Under the pieces are notes generated by a model. It ran no database searches. It saw nothing but the letters and a program-made list of their open reading frames with translations, and was not told the DNA's origin. From Celoporthe dispersa (Eukaryota; Ascomycota; Sordariomycetes; Diaporthales; Cryphonectriaceae), in assembly GCA_016584495.1 (NCBI GenBank), contig WAID01000003.1:2852001-2916000 (forward strand): DNA of 64,000 nucleotides, written 5' to 3'. Of this stretch, positions 1-10,905 are shown piece by piece; the first letter of the stretch is position 1, and each line of letters starts with the position of its first letter. Position numbers and translations under genes: made by a program.

Positions 1-1080
1 GGGAGAGAGGGTGTGGTCATCTGGCCGTGGGATGGTGTTGAGGGTGGGTGGGTGAGGGAGGGAGGAGGCGGTGGTGGAGGTTAGTGTGTCAGCCAGGAGA
101 TAAGATAAGGTACGGATGTACTTCTGAACGGCCGCGGGTACCGCTCGAAGATGTGTCGAGTTGAGCTGTGCGAAAGCTGAACGGTCAAGGTAAGATGGAA
201 AGCAGCTTATTTTCCTTCCCATAGATGGAAAAAAATGTAAATATCGTAAATATCTGTCAAGATCCATCCAGAGAGTGTACGAGTAACAAGGCCCACCTGA
301 CGCTCCGAATTATGACAGCTGGTATGACTCTTGCACCGTCCATCCAAGTATTGCATCTAGATACTTGCAATAGCCTCACAACTAGTAAACACTCCTCAGG
401 CATTTTGATAACTCTGTACTCGGCACTGCTTTTGTTAGTACCTTGGGCCCCAGCAGTCCTCATTATCTGCCGCGCGGGCTGTTCACGGGGTCCAAGTTCA
501 AACTTGAAAGCTCGACATTGCACTTGAGACCCTCGGCCTGTATTCATCAAGTAATTACGGTACACAATAGACAAGAGCTGCGGTGCTTCCTAAATTTCTA
601 CAGGCTCCCGCGGACATCGGCACGTGCGCTGACAAATGAGCCAGCCGAAGAACTGCAGCCTTAGCAGCCAATTGCTTCGGACGCGGGGTTACCACCGCCA
701 TCTATTACTTGTTGGGGCAAAACGCCGGGTGTCGCACCGTCCATCGAGAGAGAAAAAAAAGGGCCACGCGGGGCTCACAGGGGAATAAATCGGGCTCTGC
801 TTCAACACCACCCAAGGTGGGCTCGGGCTCGAGACGTACGGCAAGAGCTCGTGCTGAGTTAGCAATCACTAAAGGCGAGAAAGCGAGGGAGACTCGGTCG
901 GGGTTCCACTCGAAAGAGGAGGCATCGCAACCTCTGTGATACATCAATTTGACTCCCTTTTTTTTTCTATTCTCTATAAGAAGTCTGTCGTCTCCTGTGA
1001 CACCTGATCTTCTCTCCACACTGGTCCTCTGCATCTCCCGCTAGGTGTCTTTGGACAGAACGAACACGCACCCAACCACA
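1..1080. other. Intergenic, upstream of the NmrA-like gene
   Basis: No reading frame here has family features or sensible codon use; the open stretches are short and overlap on both strands. The last 120 bases before the start codon at 1081 are pyrimidine-rich, including a run of T near 958-967, as is common in fungal promoters and leaders. The first 100 bases are a G-rich, low-complexity stretch. I see nothing else. Confidence 0.6.
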
Positions 1081-2289
1081 ATGTCCACCATCAAGGTAGT
1101 CGTCGTCGGCGCCACTGGCCATACCGGCAGATCCATCATGGATGGGCTGTTGAGCTCGCCCGCCAACAAGTTTGTAAGTGAGCTTCACCGCCCGCTGGCC
1201 ATGGCCTGACCTGCTCATGTATGCACTCGCGACAGGAGGTCTACTGCTTCACCCGGCCGGCCTCGGTGGACAAGCCCGAGAACATCGAGTTTAGCAAGCG
1301 CGGTGCCAAGATCGTCTCCATCTCCCTGACCGACCCGGAAGAGACCCTGGTTGCCGCCCTCAAGGGCATCGAGGTGGTCATATCCTGCATCATCCCCGTC
1401 TTTCACGACCAGGAAATGCGCCTTGCCGATGCCTCTAAGCGCGCTGGCGTCGAGAGATTTGTGCCGTCTGGCTTCGGGCCTGTGGTCCCGCCGACCGGTA
1501 TCCTCACAGCCCGCGATGAGGTGTGTCCATGTTCCTGAAGCACGGACGCGCGCATCACACGTACTGCTTGTGCTGACCATACCACCCGTGGGACAGAAAG
1601 AGAGGGTGAACAACCACATCCTCAAGCTCCGCCTCGGCTACACATTCGTGGACGTGGGTACGTGGTACCAGGCCAGCCTGCTCCCTGTCCCGTCAGGCCG
1701 CCTTGACTACTGCGTCCCACCAGCCATGAAGGCGACCTGGCCCCTCGGCCTGGACGGCAAGGTACCGACTGCCGTTACTGACCTGGCCGACATTGGCCCT
1801 TACGTGGCGCTCATCATCGCAGACCCCCGTACCCTCAACAAGAAGGTGCTGGTGTACAACGAGGTGGTGACGAGGAGCGAGATCTACGACCGTCTCGAGA
1901 GCATCAGCGGAGAGAAGCTGGAGCGTGTCTACGTACGTCTGCACATTTCTGCCTGGCTGCACAACGGTACCAGGGCGGGCTCCCTACGGCGGGCTGGTAA
2001 CTGACGACCGATGGTGAGATAGATTTCCGAGGCCGAAGCGTTGAAGAATATCGAGGAGGCCCAAGAATCACTCGCTCAGGACCAGTCGATAAAGAAGTAC
2101 TTTGCGCTGGGCATGGCCCAGTATTTCCTCTCCTGGTCGATCCGAGGCGACAACACCCCCGAGTATGCAAAGTATCTGGGATATCTCGACGGCAAGGAGC
2201 TGTATCCCGACTTCAGCTATCGGAGCCTGGAGGGCTACATGAGGAGAGCACTCGAGGGTGGTGTCGAGCCTACCCTGATGCAGTACTAG
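1081..2289 (+). CDS. NmrA-like / isoflavone reductase-like NAD(P)-binding protein
   Basis: Four exons fit in phase: 1081-1173, 1236-1520, 1597-1932 and 2023-2289, giving 326 residues. The protein opens with a beta strand and the dinucleotide-binding loop GATGHTG (residues 10-16), the signature of the NmrA/isoflavone-reductase branch of atypical short-chain dehydrogenases. Later segments (VVISCIIPVF, GVERFVPSGFGP, GYTFVDVGTWYQ) match the usual order of this family. Members either reduce aromatic or phenylpropanoid-like substrates with NADPH or act as NADP-sensing regulators; the sequence does not say which. The start is the first ATG and places the glycine loop at the proper distance from the N-terminus. 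It is transcribed toward ALO1 with about 1.5 kb between them. No frame damage is seen. The family call is firm; the substrate is unknown. Confidence 0.88.
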
Positions 2290-3261
2290 GAAGGGGCTCT
2301 TCGAGACGGGACTGACCCACCTGGGAAGCAAAACAGCTGGCAGGAACGACTGCAGCTGGGTACATGAGCAGGCAGGTCATGTGATGTAGGGATAAATAAA
2401 GGGCATGGTAAAAAAAAAAAAAATAAACAAAAACTGTACATCCATCCTGCGGTGAGGGCGAGGTCCTTGAGCATAAAATGGTCCCCACAAGCCTGTCTGC
2501 TCCATGGGCCGCTGGGAGCTGACGTTTACATTGTTTGATGTGTGTCCCTGGTCTGCCAGGTTTCTTAACCTACAGTGCTCATCTTGGCTGGAAAAGAGGG
2601 GTCCTTTAGGGGCTCCTTCAGAATCCCCTGGGCCCTAAGCCTCTTGGCCGTCTGCACCCAATCAAGGGGCCCGGACGGGACCTGCCCACCTTCCGCAGGT
2701 ACCGAGATATGTGAGAGATCGCGCTAGCCTGTTGAGGCATACAATGGAGATAGAGCAATCATGGATGACTCTTGCGCAAACGGCCGCCTTTGAAGACGGT
2801 GGCCTGTTTCCTTCCGGCCCAAGATATTCCTGCCCGCCAGACAGGCTCCTCCGACCGTTCATCAAGAGAGATAGAGAGAGAGAGAGAATCAAGAAGAAGA
2901 AGAAGAAGAAGAAGAGGCTTCTGTCGCTGACACAGGAGATTCAGGTTCGTTCTGTGGACCCCCGAGTCGATGTACCAGCACGTACAAACGAGACTCTCTC
3001 CCCCCCCTCCCTCTCTTTCTCTCTCCAGCACTCTGCACTTACTAACTGGCGCTAACCAATACAGCAAGAGGAGGCCCATACCTTCTCCCCTTCTTTTTTT
3101 CTTCTTTTTTATTCCCTTCTTCTTTTCCTTTCTTCTTCTCTCCTCCGACGAGGGTTCCACACAAGACCTGCGCCGAGAGACACAACACACCACCCTCTCT
3201 CCCAAAACAAGGATCGAACGAGAGACCCGTCCTCTGGACACAAGAATCAGGCGGTCTGGGC

Positions 3262-3288
3262 CTCCATGTCCTCCATGTCCTCCATGTC
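3262..3288. repeat. Three perfect copies of a 9-bp tandem repeat
   Basis: The unit CTCCATGTC is repeated three times head to tail at 3262-3270, 3271-3279 and 3280-3288. It lies upstream of ALO1, outside any supported coding region. Confidence 0.85.
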
Positions 3289-3687
3289 CTCCTATCTGAT
3301 ACGACCTGGACGCAGAACAGAGCGCATGTGAATCTGACTCGCGACAAACAAGTGGATCTGGGAAGCTTCGAAACAAACTCAACCCACCCCTCCCCTCGTC
3401 CCGGGCCAGGGTGTGCGGTGCATCTGGGTGGAGATACTTTTTTTTATCTTTAGTAGTTCTTGCGGAAGTTTTCCCTCGGGCGATGCACACAGGTATACCA
3501 TAGTACAAAAGGGCTTCTTTTTTCTTCTTCCTCGGCACCATCCTTGCCCCTCGTCTCTGTGGAAAGGGAATCGGGCTTCCTTCTCCCTCCTCTCTTCCTC
3601 TCTCTCTCTCTTTCTCTCTCTCGCCCAGGAAACACCCCAGAGACAAGGCTCTGCGGTATCCAGGAGCAGAAGCAGGCTCGAGAGGGT

Positions 3688-3723
3688 GACTAGAGACAGG
3701 ACTAGAGACTGGACTAGAGACGG
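3688..3723. repeat. Three copies of a 12-bp tandem repeat in the ALO1 leader
   Basis: The units GACTAGAGACAG, GACTAGAGACTG and GACTAGAGACGG lie end to end at 3688-3699, 3700-3711 and 3712-3723, differing only at the eleventh base. They sit about 75-110 bases before the ALO1 start codon, so they are probably in the promoter or 5' untranslated leader. Confidence 0.85.
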
Positions 3724-3796
3724 ACCAGCCAGGCTCTGGATACCTCGTAGGACCAGCTCTCTCTCTCTCTCGCCCGCTCACACACACACACACACC

Positions 3797-5907
3797 ATGG
3801 GTTCCGCTGCGGACCTGCACCTCGCAGGCCTGGACCAGCGCGTCCTCGACACCATCCAGAAGGCCTCGTCTGACGGCATTCCCTTCCGGGCCACGACGCG
3901 CCACGCCCACAGCACCTGGGCGCGCACCTTCACCTGTGCCCCCGAGCTCTACATCCGCCCGCGCTCCGTGCCCGAGGTCCAGAAGGCCGTCAACCTGGCC
4001 CGCCTCTGCCGGCGCCGCATCACCACGACCGGTGCCGGCCACTCCCCCTCTGACATCACCTGCACGTCGTCGTGGCTCGTCAACCTCGACGACCTACGCG
4101 CCATCCTCGGCCGCGACGAGGAGACGGGCGTGGTCCACTTCCAGGCCGGCATCCGGCTCTGGCAGCTCGGCGAGGAGCTCGACCGCATGGGCCTCGCCAT
4201 GCCCAACCTGGGCTCCATCAACGAGCAGTCCGCCGCCGGCGTCATCTCCACCGGCACCCACGGCTCCTCGCTGCGCCACGCCCTCATCTCCCAGTCTGTC
4301 GTCGAGCTGGCCATCGTCACCGCCGACGGCCGCCTGCGCACCTGCTCCCGCGGCCGCGACAACGACCTCTTCCGCGCCTCCCTCCTCTCCCTGGGCGCCC
4401 TCGGCATCATCGTCGAGCTCAGGCTCCAGACGGTGCCGGCCTACTCGCTCCGGTGGCAGCAGACCATCGACTCGGACGCCGTCATGCTGCGCGACTGGGA
4501 CACCACCCTCTGGGACGGCGGCCACTTTGTCCGCGTCTGGTGGTTCCCGCACACGCGGCGCTCCGTGGTGTGGACCGCCAACATCACGGACGAGGCCCAC
4601 TACGACCCGCCGACCTCGTGGTACGACGGCGCCCTGGGCTACTACGTCTACCACAACCTGCTGTGGCTGGCGCAGTACGTGCCCTCCATCCTGCCCGCCG
4701 TGGAGCGCTTCGTCTTTGGCATGCAATACGGCTTCGCCGACGGCAGCACCACCTCGGGCGTCCAGCCCCAGCGCAAGGCCTTGCTCATGAACTGCCTCTA
4801 CAGCCAGTACGTCAACGAGTGGGCCATCCCCCTGCACAGGGGGCCCGAGGCCCTGCGCCGCCTGTCGTGCTGGCTGAACCGCCTGCGGCCGGGCGACCGC
4901 GACTACTGCGAGCACGGCATCCCCTTCTCCAGCGAGGGCCTGTACGTGCACGCGCCCCTCGAGGTCCGCGTCACCGACACCTCGCGCTTCCTGGCCAACA
5001 CGGACGGCACCGGCCAGGAGCAGCGGCCCTCCTCGACCCGACGTGCCGCGACGGGCCCACCCTGTACCTCAACGCCACCCTGTACCGGCCCTACGACCTG
5101 GAGCCGCCGTGCCTAGACCGGTACTACCAGGCCTTCGAGTGGCTGATGCGCGACCTGGGCGGCCGCCCGCACTGGGCCAAGAACTTTGCCACCGTGACGG
5201 CGGCCGACGTCGAGGGCTGGTACGGCGCCGACCTGGACACCTGGAGGGCCGTGCGCGACAGGGCAGACCCGAGGGGCATGTTCGCGGGGAGCTGGCACCG
5301 GCGGACGGTGCTCGGCGGCGGGGCGGCGCTGCCGCTCGAGGAGAGGGAGGAGGGGAGGATGCTGAGGAGGGACGAGGCTGGTTCTGGAGCGGGAGGAAGG
5401 AGAGTGCATCATGACGGTGATGACCTGCGACAGCCCCGGAGGAACAGAAAGAAGGCAAAATGGGTGCGAGAGAGGGAGGGAGGGAGGAAGGAAGGTTTAG
5501 AACGGGTAGATATTCCTCTTCTCTTTCTCTTCTTCCACGTCGTTTTTTTCCTCTCTTCTTTCTTTTGTCACGTTATGAGGAGCGAAATGGAACGTCACGA
5601 TTCAACAACCCCGAGAGGCTCCCCTCTTTTTTTTCTTCTCTTTCTGAGCACTCACATGATCTTCCTGCACCTGCGAGTGTGGGGTGATGTGGAATCCTCG
5701 AGTGAGCAGGGCCCCAGCGGCAGCACCGCAACACAGCATCATTCGCAGCAACACATCTTCTCTACATACTTTGACCGTGGCAATACAATGCATAACACAC
5801 ACACACACACATTACACAGATGTCAAGAAGGAGTCGTCATGTCATATCTTTTCAAATATCTATACAAGTATTGGGTATCTAAACTCGCCTCAACGAATGC
5901 ATCATGA
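3797..5907 (+). CDS. ALO1: D-arabinono-1,4-lactone oxidase (frame broken once near 5030)
   Basis: FAD-dependent enzyme that oxidises D-arabinono-1,4-lactone in the last step of dehydro-D-ascorbate (erythroascorbate) synthesis, normally at the mitochondrial outer membrane. The N-terminal FAD-binding part shows TTGAGHSPSD, whose His is the covalent flavin ligand in this family, then NLGSINEQSAAG and ISTGTHGSSLRH; the C-terminal lactone-oxidase domain includes LYLNATLYRPY and GRPHWAKNF. The start at 3797 gives the usual N-terminus, although the frame is open upstream. At about 5030 the frame breaks: CGGCCCTCCTCGAC appears where one more T would encode RPFLDPT and restore the protein. Homology ends near 5360 (MFAGSWHRR); the corrected frame then runs on to a stop at 5905-5907 through low-complexity sequence, so the true stop is uncertain and a second error is possible. 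No intron is seen. Confidence 0.88.
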
Positions 5908-6011
5908 GATTAGGGATTATGCGCAGCATGACCTGCCTCTTCTAGAGGTATCATCTGCCCTCCTCCTCTTTTTTTTTTTTCTTCCTTCTTTTTCTTCTCC
6001 CTCCTTCTAGC

Positions 6012-6733
6012 TCACCTCGCCAGGTGTCGCCTCGTGGGGCAGTTGGGACAGCCACACACAGCTCGCCTTCGCACGGTCGGGCAGGCCCTGCACCCACACG
6101 TGGCGGTGGTCATCTCTAGGCGACGGGCACTATTGTCGTACTGCTCGTGCCTCGCACCGTTGACGTCGCCATCGTCGTCATCGTCCTCGTCCTCGACCTC
6201 GTCGGTCTCGACGCCACAGCAAGGAGGAGGCTGACGGCCTACGACCGCCGCCGCCCTCCTCCCCAGCATCATGACCTTCTCAGCGCTGTCACCTTTTTCG
6301 CCCTCCTCCACGTCCCTGAGCCTCCACCAGAGCCAGTACACAGCCCCCAGGCCCAGGACACCAATGCTTGTAGCCGGATATGCCCAGCTGGGAAACTGAT
6401 CGCCCACATCCGTCGCCACACCACCTCTGGGCGGAACCCACGGCAGCACCAGCAACAAGCAGTTGGTCGCCGCGAACAGGATGACGGCGAACCGTGGAGC
6501 CCGGCAGGGAGAGGCCCACCGCTCGGAGGGGGTTGTCTGTAGGTACAGCAGGCCTAGCGATACGGCCACGCTGATGACAGACACCGGGTATCCGCCAATG
6601 TCGACGAGGAAGTTGAAGATCCGACCCGGTGGGGGGAGGACGATGGCTGCTGTCGAGACGAGCCAGTGGAGGAGGAGGCCGCGGATGGGGGCTGTGGAAC
6701 GAGGACGGGTCTTGCTGGGGCTCGAGGACCGTC

Positions 6734-6767
<34 letters not shown>

Positions 6768-8291
6768 CTGGCTCGTCGTCGTCATCGTGGTGCTGGAGGG
6801 CTTGGCGGTCGCCCAGAAGGAGGGCAGCACGCCCTCGCGCGCCAGCTCCTCGTTGACCCTGGCCTGCGCAAAGCTGGTGGCGGCGATGTTGCCCGCAGCC
6901 GTGACCACAACGAACAGCGGAAGGATGCGCGCGCCAGCTCCGTCGCCAAAGACCTTGCGGAAGAAGACGGCAGCGACAACCTCACCGGCAGAGCGGAACT
7001 CGTCCTTGTCGACGACGAGGAAGAAGGCGGTTGTGGTAGCGAGGTAAGCAGCGCTGACGAGGCCCAGGGCGACGGGCGCAGCGACGCGCAAGGTGCGCAC
7101 CGGGTCGCGCACGTCGGAGAGGACCTGGTTGGCCGTGCTGTAACCCCGGAAACAGTACAGGACCTTGAGCAGGGCGGTGGCGTAGTCGTACGGCTGGACA
7201 GACGAGCCCTCCCAGACGGCGTGGAAGTTGCGCTGGGCCGTGGACGTCGGCACATCGCCCGCCATGGCCAGGTCGACACGGCGGGCCTCGAGGACGGCGG
7301 TCTCACGCTCGGTGCCGACGCCCATGAGCCCACCCGCGACGCCTGACGCCACCACCACGGCAAGGATGAGCATCTTGGCGGCGCCGAGGGTGTTGATGAG
7401 GGCGAGGCCCACGCGGGGGTGGCGGGCCTGGACGTAGCACAGCATGGTCACGGCGGCAACGGCAATGGCACGCACGTTCCAGGCGTTCTCCGCGGCGCCG
7501 GTGACGTACAGGGCGTGCTCGCCCAGCACGATGGCGTTGGGCGTCGAGAAGCCGAGCAGCACGACGTACGACATGAACATGCACGTGGCCAGCATGTGCG
7601 GCCTGCGGAAGATGCGCTCCAGGTAGACCTTCTCGCCTCCGGAGCGGGGTATGGCGGTGCCCAGGTCCAGGTAGACGGCGAGGCCGCAGAAGGAGATGAG
7701 AGCCCCCGCCACCCAGAGGAGGAGCGTCATTCCCACGGACCCTACACCCGAGAAGATGGCGCTGGGGATGGAGTAGGCCCCGACGCCCATCGTCTTCCCG
7801 ACTATGATGTTGATGGCAGAGAGGACGCCCAGCTTGCCGTCGTCGACACCGCCGCCGCGACGGAGCGACGAGGAGGAAGAAGGGAGGGGCGGGAGGCCGG
7901 GGGAGTGCGGGAGGAACCAGGTCGAGTCTGTGGGGGACTCGGCTTCCGTGCTGGAGGAGTCGTCTATCACGAAGGCGGCGTAGTCGTGCTTCTCGCTCCT
8001 CAGCCCGGACGAGGAGGACAGCCTCGCAGCACCGCCACCGCCACCGCCCAGGGCCGACCTTGGTGTTGGTGGTTCCAGGTAGGTCGAGCCATGCTGTCTT
8101 GTGTGTTGGTGGTGGTGATGGGAAGGCGGAGCGAGCGACCTGGTCCCTGGGTTGGCGGAGGAAGAGGAGGAGGGTGTTATGGGCGATCGACAGGACAGGG
8201 TGAAGGAGTTTCTCGAGGGGGAGGCGGCCGTGGAGAAGGCGGCCAGGCTCCTGAAGGAGGCGTTCTGGAGGTTCAGAGATGGTGGGGCCAT
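6012..8291 (-). CDS. Methionine-permease-like amino-acid transporter (APC superfamily, LAT family)
   Basis: Single exon of 759 residues if translation starts at 8291; the frame is open to 8582, but that extension is low complexity. Residues 1-165 are a Ser/Pro/His/Gly-rich cytosolic tail. The membrane core begins with LGVLSAINIIVGKTMGVG, the TM1 signature of fungal high-affinity methionine permeases (MUP1 type), followed by about 11 more hydrophobic helices and the conserved CYVQARHPRVG and GYPVSV segments. A loop late in the core carries a run of 12 Gln (about residues 507-519). After the last helix comes an acidic stretch (EVEDEDDDDDGD), then an unusual end with two copies of C-G-C-x2-C-P-T. 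Likely function is uptake of methionine or a related amino acid at the plasma membrane. The family call is strong, the substrate is inferred, and the cysteine tail is unexplained. Confidence 0.87.
6734..6770. repeat. CAG/CAA triplet repeat encoding polyglutamine in the permease
   Basis: On the minus strand this is a near-pure CAG run with CAA interruptions that encodes about 12 Gln in a loop of the transporter. Such runs often vary in length between isolates. Confidence 0.8.
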
Positions 8292-10905
8292 GGTCGATAT
8301 GGCGTGGTCGTGGTGAGGGTGGTGTTGTGGTAGTAGTGGTGGTGATGCGATGGCGCTGCTGGTCACACCATGGGGCAGAGGGGAGGGTGGGCTGCTAAAA
8401 CTCGCGCTGAGCAAGTTTCTGAATGGAGCCTCCTCGAATGATCCGTCGTACTTTATGCAGCCATATGAGGAACGGGGAAGGGGGGGAAAAAAGAGAAAAA
8501 TCAGGAGTGCGAGGAGAAATAATACACCAAAGTGGAGAGGCCCTCCTTTCTTCGTCCGAAACAAACCAGAACGGAAGAGCAAAAGATGGAGAATGGAACA
8601 ATGCGGTCTACGCTCTTATGAAAAGTGTATCAAACACCAGAGAAAGAAAAAAAGAGAGAAAGAGAGAGGATGAACAGGAGGGAGAGGATGGATGCCAAGA
8701 GGAGAGAAGGCAGAGAGAAGGCGGAGGAGGAGGAAGTAAGTAGAGGGAGCACAGACGGGGTCACTCAGGAGAGAGAAACACTGTCGAGCTGAGCTAGAAT
8801 CAAAACCCGGTCCGCCGTTCATCTTGATACGTTGATAGTACATACTATGGACGGATGGCGAGAACACGTACGCAACGACCGAGTGCCGATCCTCATCCCC
8901 ATGTATGTGGGTGGGTGGGTGGGTGGGTGCAGAGGAGGGAAACGGATGAATGGTGGAGAGTAGTTGATTCTGGGCAGCGGGATGTGGGAAGCTGGAACGC
9001 ACACACACACATGACTGGGCGCCTCGATTAAGTGACGCACAGCAGCAAGGAGGAAGAGACAAGGCGGGAAAGGGAAGGAAAACACACACACACACACAAC
9101 TCGTCGCGTATGCCGTCTGAACAAGGAATTGTGTGAAACAGTGACAACCGGGGGAGGAGACGACTGAGAAACCCACCTGGACCTGATTGGCCCCCAGAGG
9201 TTTGGGGGCCTTGTATCTACGGACAAGCTTTCGGGAGCCCCAGATGCTAAGAGGTCATAAGCACTTGCTGCTTGGGAGGTTCCAGAAAAAGGAGGAGAGA
9301 GGAAAAAAGAGAGGAGACAAGAAAAGAAAAGAGAGGGAGAGAGAAAAAGACCCCACCCGGACTGGGGGGGCGGGTCCACGACCAGCTTCCCGCTCACACA
9401 CGGGCTTTAGGGAGGAGAAAAGCTGCGACGTGCCGTCCTGTCTGAAACGAGCTTGTGCCGGGCGGCGGAGGAAAAAAGGAAAAAAAGAAGGAAAAAAAAT
9501 GGAGGAGGCTTACAAGGGTTGGTGATCCAGGGAGGGGGCAGGGGGTCTGGTTGGGTTTATTCAGGCTCGGCACAACCTCGTTTCGAAAAGAAGAGGAAGG
9601 GAAAGAAAGCAAAAAAAAAAATAAGAGAAAGGGTGGATGGGATCGTCGCTGGGCCACACAGCGCGACTCAAGAAATGGATAGCCGCTGGCTTCGTCGCAG
9701 GTTTCAGTCTAGATGACGATCTGACCTCTGGCGTCTGTTCGACAGGGCACTTTTAACTTCTTGACGAGTGAATAGTGAGTGATTTGTTGGGCGGTATCTT
9801 GATTCAACAGCAGGTAATAGCCGACTTTTTTCTTTTCTTTCTTTTTTTTTTTTTTTTGGCCTGCTGGTATCCCCATCCATGTTGCCCCCCCGCCTCAGTG
9901 TATTGGTCATGATACTGTATACGTACGTGGACCCAGGCTATAAGTCCAGTCCACGCGGCTTTTATCGCGCAGGGGAGAGGGGGTTGTTCTCCAGCTCGTC
10001 TCGCAGGTGACACCGTGAACTCTTTTTTCGGATGAGATGAGAAACTCAAGGCATTGAGACGGCTCACGCACACCGTTTCGAAGATCCTTTTTTTTCTTTT
10101 CCGGGGGGGGGGGAGATCGAATGGCCCACTCACCACGCAGCCAAGACTAGTCAATGATAATCAATGACAAGACAGACAGCAGACACCGTGGAAAGGCCGC
10201 CGGTTCGAGGTGGGACGAACCAAGAATCCTTCACAGCCGACAACGTGCAATGACAGCCAGTCAAGTCCCTCCTTTGATACATGATTCAATCGAGATGCTG
10301 CAAAAGTAGTACCCGAAGAAGAAGAAGAACAAGGCGGTGGGAAGTTGGGAATGGGGCACCTTTGCCGGTCTGCCGATAAATTCTTAGGCAAAAGGTCTCG
10401 GAAATAGCCCGGATGTGAGGCCAGCGCCCTGGATTCGACCATGTGCCGCCAGGTAACGCCGCCGACTCCTCCGCTTCTTGTAAAATCTTGACTGGTTGGC
10501 TGGGAGAAAAGAGTTCGGGATCCCTATGCCGAGTTTTGCGTGTGGAGGCCCAGCCAGAGGCGGGCTGCTGGCCACCATGCTTGCTGCATGTCAGTTGGGT
10601 CCCCGTGTGGATATTTCCAGAAAGAAAGACAGACAGCGGCCTGGAGACGACTGGGTGAGGTGGTAGGAATCCAGAAACAGACATGACATCAACTCTGCAG
10701 CTCGGAGATGAGCCTGCTGCGCCCTGAATGCTCCTCCACGCGGCGGTATTGGCTCTCTCTCCCTTTTCACAGTGACCGTATGGACATCCCTAGAGGCTGC
10801 AGGGCGTGAGCGTGCGCATGAGCATGGAGCCTACCTCTACTCCGTAGGACCAGGTGATGAGACGTTTGTCTTGTGTTGGCCGTATGCAGGAGACCCGGCT
10901 GGTAA
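8292..10905. other. Gene-free interval of 2.6 kb
   Basis: The leader of the permease (8292-8600) passes into purine-rich, low-complexity DNA: GA-rich runs, (CA)n tracts at 9000-9010 and 9084-9099, a four-base GTGG repeat near 8908-8927, and A or T runs at 9610-9620 and 9841-9857. Open frames are short, overlap on both strands and are compositionally biased. The segment 10160-10900 is more balanced in composition, but I recognise no exon in it. It should contain the 3' end of the PrpF-family gene. Confidence 0.6.

Larger units (their letters stand above)
2290..3796. other. Intergenic and 5' leader of ALO1
   Basis: This stretch holds the 3' end of the NmrA-like gene (an AT-rich tract with a run of A near 2410-2423) and then a long C/T-rich region with A-rich and GAA-repeat patches leading to the ATG at 3797. 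A 427-codon open frame on the minus strand (2759-4042) overlaps it but is low-complexity Arg/Glu/Lys sequence running antisense into ALO1, so I do not call it. Two short tandem repeats are listed separately. Confidence 0.6.

Noticed and set aside
2759..4042. 427-codon open frame on the minus strand
   Set aside because: Arg/Glu/Lys-rich low complexity, antisense to the ALO1 leader and start; no family features.
4094..4951. 285-codon minus-strand frame antisense to ALO1
   Set aside because: Mirror of GC-rich coding sequence with Gly/Ala/Val/Asp bias; no motifs.
4072..5907. 611-codon plus-strand frame starting inside ALO1
   Set aside because: Its first 320 codons are an out-of-frame Arg/Pro-rich shadow of ALO1; only the part after about 5030 is real, as the continuation of ALO1 after the indel.
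7419..8333. 304-codon plus-strand frame antisense to the permease
   Set aside because: Antisense shadow rich in Gly, Arg and His.
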